Source: Phoronis australis (taxonomy: Eukaryota; Phoronida; Phoronidae). From it: DNA of 64,000 nt. The stretch lies in contig NMRA01000059.1 in assembly GCA_002633005.1 (NCBI GenBank), positions 485,883 to 549,882 on the forward strand, in the 5' to 3' direction. Positions 10,401-64,000 of the stretch are shown here, one piece after another. Made by a program: the position numbers and the translations under genes. The notes beneath the pieces are model-generated. The model did no database searches and was not told the origin of the DNA. It saw only the letters and a program-made list of their open reading frames with translations. Positions within the stretch are counted from its first letter, which is position 1, and each line of letters opens with the position of its first letter.

Positions 10401-12956
10401 AAAGGAAACATTTTCTGTGGAGACAGGCATCTATTTCATAGAGTGCTCGGCCTCTTTTCTGATTTATCTGCTCATTTCCTTAACACTTGATCACATTTGA
10501 CGTCTATATTTAACTGGAATGTCAAGCAATTATTTTTATATCTGACGGCAGAATACACCACAGGAAATAATGTAAGTTCTTTTTGAATATAGACGTGTTT
10601 CAAATTATGGCAATACAAAAGTAGATATTTTCTGAAAGTGGAAATTCTCTAGAATTTGATTTTTGACCTTATACCAACCTGCCATGGCCTGGAAAAATTA
10701 TTTATTTTTATAAGTTGATGCATGAGAGGTTCCAGGTAAGGTGGTCTTTTTTGCATAGTAATTAGTGTTTAAAGAGTTTGATAGTATTTAAAATTGTTTG
10801 GTGAACTTGCTTAGATTTCAAATTGCTGTTGTCATATGTACTTGTTGGTTAAATTGATAAATGTTTACCTAACAAAAAACAAAGAAAATGCCACTAGTCA
10901 CGTGTCTTAGTTTTTTTAAGAAAGGTACCTTTACAGCAAAACAACAGGATCGATAAATATGACCAAATTTCAAATGATGTAAATGTTGAACATAAAGTTT
11001 TAAAAATGCTGTTGTTTTATGCATTTTTCATAATTGTCATTGATACACAAGTCCTAGTTTTGATAGCCCCTGCCCTCGTGCTGAAGTGGAACATTGTGAA
11101 AACAATCCCCTACAACATTTTGGAACACAGTGTACTGTTAAAGTATGGTAACATAGTATCATGTGAAGCCAATTAGCCTTCGCTGGATTATCATGTTCCC
11201 AAGTTGTCCAAAATAGGAATTTTTCTAAGGTCCTACATATCAGCATTACCAACAATCATGATCCTTTGGATATTTCAATGAGAAGCTTTTAAACAATCAT
11301 ACATTCCTCGATGGTTACAAAAACGTATGCACAGAAATTATGCATGGGACCTTGTAGTTACATAACCATGTTTTTTCTAGAAAATCATGATTTTTCATGG
11401 TGACTGTCATGACTTCCACAGGTGTAAATAATGTTTACACAAACCTTTTTATTGATTCTATTAGTTGCAAAAGCTTGTCTGTAATTTCATTTTCAAGCCA
11501 TTTAGCCTGAGAAAACGTCTGTCAAAATGAAGAGTTAAAAAATTCCATCGAGTGTTCAAGTCCTTATTTAACAGTCAAATTCTCTGGTTTAGAGGCCTAG
11601 GAAGGCAATCACAGACGCGTTTGTGTAGCTAGGGGAGTTTATAAAACAGACTTTTGAGTTTGAACTGAAAATTCTCAAGTCCAAAGTATGTTCATGACAA
11701 ACCTAATTGTCTATAAAAAATACGAGTCACATGACTACGAACAGCATAGCATTATTTTTGTGTACTTAATGAATTTCTGTGGTCATAAGGATTTTAAAAA
11801 TATTTTGCTTGTTGAAAATAAAGAAATATGACTCTTGGTAGTTTGCTCGTTTTTGTAAGAAACTTTCCAGTTTAACCTAGTTATCATTTGTAACTGAAGC
11901 CATTTGCGTGTCATTTCAGAAACTGAACCAGGTGGTGCTGTGGGACAAGATCATAAAGCGTGGTCAGAACACTGTGTTGGATTACAAGAGTATGAATACC
12001 AAGTATTACTTCTGGGATGACGGGCATGGGCTGAAGTAAGTAAACAAGTCTAGCCATGTGATGACTGAAGTTTGCAAGTTCATTCCTATTCTTCAGTTAG
12101 CTTTAGAATGGAGTTTGTTGTAAGAAGTTAAATCTGTAGAAATCAGGGCTTGGAATGACCAATGACAAAAAAGAGGAAAAAATTCCAGGTGATGTAATGT
12201 TCCACAATTAAATAGGCTAGTTTGATAGAAACATTTTTTGTGTTGTAAAATTTAAGTGAAATAAATGCAAGTCAAAATAATGCTAAAAAGAGATGAAAAA
12301 GAGGAAACTGGAAATGAAATAAGAGAAAATTCCAAGCCCTGAGAAAATTTTACTGTAGATCTGCTCTGTAGTTTCTTTAGTATAGAACACAATGTGCAGA
12401 ATTGATTGGAATTTCATTTTATCAATTTCCTCAACAAAATTAGTAACTAAAAGATCGAAATCATTGTTTTTCTTTTAACCAAATTTTGGACTGTATAGCT
12501 GTTGCAATGAAATACTTGGGTGATTTCATTTTGAATGTTTGCAGCAGTGCAGTATTTTTTGTATTTTTTGAAAAATGCATTTTGGCATTTCAATTTGTTT
12601 AAAATTGAGGAAAACTTTTTTTCTTTAAAATGAACACAGCAGTAATAAGTTAGAGGTTTTTATGAAAAATTAAGAATTTATTTGGCAACCTTTGCTGAGC
12701 ATTGGGTGAAAAGTCTTGAACAACTGTTTGTTTCTGGCGACTTTCCATTCAAACTTTCGTAGTTTCCCTCACTTAAAAGTTAGTAATTTTGTTCTTTTGT
12801 GTAACAATTAATGTCCTCTTTTTCAGGGGCAATCAAAATGTAACCCTAACTCTGGCGTGGAACGTTATTCCCAATGCTGGCACTCTGCCAAAGATTGGAG
12901 GAGACGGATCATTCACCTTCAAATTCCCAAACGAGTACACAACCAGCAGAATGTAA
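7291..12956 (+). CDS. SPCS3: Signal peptidase complex subunit 3 (SPCS3), complete, five exons
   Basis: Non-catalytic subunit of the endoplasmic reticulum signal peptidase complex: a type II membrane protein whose luminal domain supports cleavage of signal peptides. Exons are 7291-7433, 10028-10101, 10495-10571, 11920-12035 and 12827-12956, giving 179 codons plus TAA; human SPCS3 has 180 residues. The N-terminus [20 protein letters not shown] is the conserved cytosolic start and membrane segment. Later come [51 protein letters not shown] and [15 protein letters not shown], each matching the human protein; NVT is the conserved glycosylation sequon. Intron 2 is an AT-AC U12-type intron, and the other three are GT-AG. 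The identification is firm. Confidence 0.97.
7560..7640 (-). repeat. tRNA-like (SINE) fragment
   Basis: The minus strand contains GGTCACTGGTTCAAGACCCC, with a good B box (GGTTCAAGACC). No full cloverleaf can be folded, so it is a relic and not a tRNA gene. Confidence 0.4.
7635..7736. repeat. Near-perfect inverted repeat (hairpin, about 100 bp)
   Basis: The arms are TACAATGG followed by GATTTAGAGAATC, and their reverse complement ending CCATTGTA, separated by about 50 bp. It looks like a short fold-back element. Confidence 0.7.
7776..8230. repeat. Pair of direct repeats about 54 bp long, 400 bp apart
   Basis: Segments 7776-7830 and 8176-8230 share TGGCTAACAGAGGCTC followed by ATGATTCACCG. 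Each sits near a tRNA-like fragment, so they may be tails of the same SINE family. Confidence 0.6.
8095..8175 (-). repeat. tRNA-like SINE head with A and B boxes
   Basis: On the minus strand TAGCTGAATGGTTAGCATG resembles an A box and GGTTCGATTCC is a perfect B box, at tRNA-like spacing. The anticodon and T stems do not pair, so this is a tRNA-derived repeat, not a functional tRNA. Confidence 0.5.
8296..8430. repeat. Minisatellite, 45 bp x 3
   Basis: Three copies (8296-8340, 8341-8385, 8386-8430) beginning ATGTGGACAGCCC and ending CATGCCTT, with two to four differences each. 45 is a multiple of three, so overlapping frames stay open on both strands; these are not genes. Confidence 0.95.
9430..9645. 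repeat. Minisatellite, 52 bp x 4
   Basis: Copies start at 9430, 9482, 9534 and 9586, each CTGGGACTGGCATATTGTAG and onward to GAACTCACTGA. They are almost identical, so the array is young. Confidence 0.95.
10028..10101 (+). CDS. SPCS3: SPCS3 exon 2
   Basis: 74 bp after TTTCAG, ending CAAACAG before ATATCCTTTT. It encodes [20 protein letters not shown] and the start of FDLQTD. Confidence 0.95.
10102..10494 (+). other. U12-type AT-AC intron (SPCS3 intron 2)
   Basis: The 5' site is ATATCCTTTT, matching the U12 consensus. The branch-point motif TTCCTTAAC lies at 10476-10484, about 11 bases before the terminal AC. There is no pyrimidine tract, as expected for the minor spliceosome. Only this choice joins exons 2 and 3 into the conserved [11 protein letters not shown] reading frame. 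Confidence 0.93.
10495..10571 (+). CDS. SPCS3: SPCS3 exon 3
   Basis: 77 bp after a terminal AC, donor GTAAGT. It encodes [20 protein letters not shown] and TTGNN. Joining in frame at the AC proves the border. Confidence 0.95.
11920..12035 (+). CDS. SPCS3: SPCS3 exon 4
   Basis: 116 bp between TTTCAG and GTAAGT. It encodes [12 protein letters not shown], then [12 protein letters not shown] with the last codon split across the intron. Confidence 0.96.
12827..12956 (+). CDS. SPCS3: SPCS3 exon 5 and stop
   Basis: 130 bp after TTTTTCAG, ending ATG TAA. It encodes [18 protein letters not shown] and the C-terminus [10 protein letters not shown]. Confidence 0.96.
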
Positions 12957-13017
12957 ACACCACTCATCAGCTCATCCCATCTTTTTATTGTTGTTATTAT
13001 CCGTTTTAGGTTAGAGA

Positions 13018-13080
13018 TGGTCCATAATTATCATCAATTTCATGCAGCATATTGGAAGTATGCTGATAATTATGGATGAT
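13018..13080. repeat. Small hairpin downstream of SPCS3
   Basis: GGTCCATAATTATCA is met by its near reverse complement TGATAATTATGGATGATCC with a loop of about 30 bp. It lies in the SPCS3 3' UTR or just beyond. Confidence 0.55.
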
Positions 13081-13270
13081 CCCTTAATAAGTTTATTGTT
13101 GTTGCATTATACTGTACAGCAAATGTTGGAAGTTGGAAAACCTTTTTGTAATTTTTCCTTTTGTGGTGAGATTTTCCATGGATGGAACTAAAACTCCTTC
13201 CTCAAACCTTTTGAACTTAGCAGTTGTTCCAATCAAATGAAAATAATGTAAAAACGACAATAGATCAAGA

Positions 13271-13288
13271 AATAAATTTATTAATAAA
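13271..13288. terminator. Overlapping polyadenylation signals for convergent SPCS3 and MTOR
   Basis: AATAAA occurs on the plus strand at 13271-13276 and again at 13283-13288. AATAAA of the minus strand occupies 13277-13282. The palindrome AATAAATTTATT could serve both converging genes, about 315 bp after the SPCS3 stop and 700 bp after the nearer MTOR stop. The use of either signal is inferred. Confidence 0.45.
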
Positions 13289-13978
13289 TACACGTTGCAA
13301 TCTCCTTCACATGCACCGGGCTTAACAGAAAATAGATGATGATGAATTTATAACGGACAAGCCGTAGCGGAGTTTTGCCTAAGAACATACCTTCAAATAA
13401 TACTTAAAATGATCAACAAAAACGATTGCAGTCAATAAACGTCTTGTAAAATACTTGTCACTCCTTGTAAGCATGTCAGTGATTAGTGACAGGTTGGGTG
13501 ATACAATGGCATTTTGTTAGGAATCCTGGCAGTTATGCAAGTATCGACTGCGTATCAACACTCCGGTTGAGTTTACAAGGGCATTCTAACTGTTCTGCCT
13601 TTCATTACCTATGACTTGATTGACAAGTCTATACACAACAGTGTTACAAATCAATCTGTTTTCAGGTACTCTAAAGTCACTACGTGACACAAGTGAAATG
13701 ACCAAGGTGTATAACTACATACATTCATATAGTCAGGTGGTACTCTTAACCCAAAGAAACCCTCAAGCTCTTGAGCTGCCTTCTACTCTCCATTATAACC
13801 ATGCTAGAAATACAGGTCTTTGCTTGAAATTAACACCACTAATGAATATTGAGTCGCCTGTAAATTGAACCTCTCCAGGCTTGAAGCACCATTTATCATC
13901 TGGTTTAACTTGAAAGTGTCCGTCCTCTCACAGCTGAACCACATATTTAACCTGATGTCCACTGTCTAATTATAGAGC

Positions 13979-63580
<49,602 letters not shown>

Positions 63581-63675
63581 CTAAAAAGAGAAGATGAGTG
63601 AGAGTGAATTGACACAGAACAGGCCGTTGCTTATAACAGCTTATTATTTTAAATGGCTATTCTTATTATTTAAAA

Positions 63676-64000
63676 TGACACAGACAAAAAATCCATTTTC
63701 AAGCTTCAAAAATGAGGCCCCTTTATCAATGTATAATGCAAGGGGCCCTGCTCCTGGTGGTCTTCAGGCAGGGGGGCCCTGCAAATTAATATAGGTGGCA
63801 TCCACTTCTGAGGTTCCAAAATAAATTATTTATGTCATTTCAATATGACATAGGCAAGAAATTCATTTTTGAGCTGCAAAAGTGCTCTCCCCCACTATTG
63901 ATATTGGGGAACCCCACATGATATAGGGAGAATCCACTCTTGGTGGTATTCAGGCGGGGCCGCCTATATTTATATAAGGGTCTCACCTCTGAGGCTCAAA
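63676..64000. repeat. Diverged tandem repeat, about 160 bp x 2
   Basis: Segments 63676-63820 and 63838-64000 share AATGACA(C/T)AG, TCATTTT, a GGTGGT(C/A)TTCAGGC(A/G)GGG core and CACTTCTGAGG/CACCTCTGAGG. No exon of MTOR is visible between 63581 and the right edge. Confidence 0.6.

Overview
This is animal nuclear DNA. The genes are split into many short exons with GT-AG introns, one intron is a U12-type AT-AC intron, and minisatellites and small inverted-repeat transposons are common. Three metazoan genes can be read exon by exon by comparison with the human proteins. The species is not identifiable from the window. Small introns at conserved positions, a Merlin-type transposase remnant, tRNA-like repeats and high heterozygosity fit a marine invertebrate.

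Layout. Positions 1-6912 (minus strand) hold the 5' part of a lysosomal Pro-X carboxypeptidase gene (PRCP, peptidase family S28), which leaves the window at the left edge after its fifth coding exon. Positions 7291-12956 (plus strand) hold a complete five-exon gene for signal peptidase complex subunit 3 (SPCS3, 179 residues). The two are head to head, 378 bp apart between start codons. Positions 13979-63580 (minus strand) hold almost all of the MTOR gene: HEAT repeats, FAT domain, FRB domain, kinase domain and FATC, in 48 recognisable coding-exon positions (one tentative). The first MTOR exons lie beyond 64000. SPCS3 and MTOR converge on a shared polyadenylation region near 13271-13288.

The window is a scaffold of four contigs joined by single N bases at 14951, 24608 and 49262. 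At the first two joins the neighbouring contig ends repeat each other (about 1.5 kb and 3.1 kb). As a result the last two MTOR exons and five kinase exons each occur twice. Every exon difference I found between copies is synonymous, so these are best read as unmerged alleles, not a real duplication. One MTOR exon is missing between 52692 and 54980: the flanking exons are out of phase, and about 45 residues of the HEAT region cannot be found.

Function. MTOR keeps the catalytic residues, the rapamycin-contact residues and the C-terminal tail, so it should be an active, rapamycin-sensitive kinase. SPCS3 works in the endoplasmic reticulum signal peptidase and PRCP in the lysosome. The three are not an operon or a pathway; the arrangement is ordinary eukaryotic gene order. 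The most unusual features are tandem repeats that copy MTOR splice-donor sites, two exon-like open frames of unknown origin inside MTOR introns, and a textbook AT-AC intron in SPCS3.
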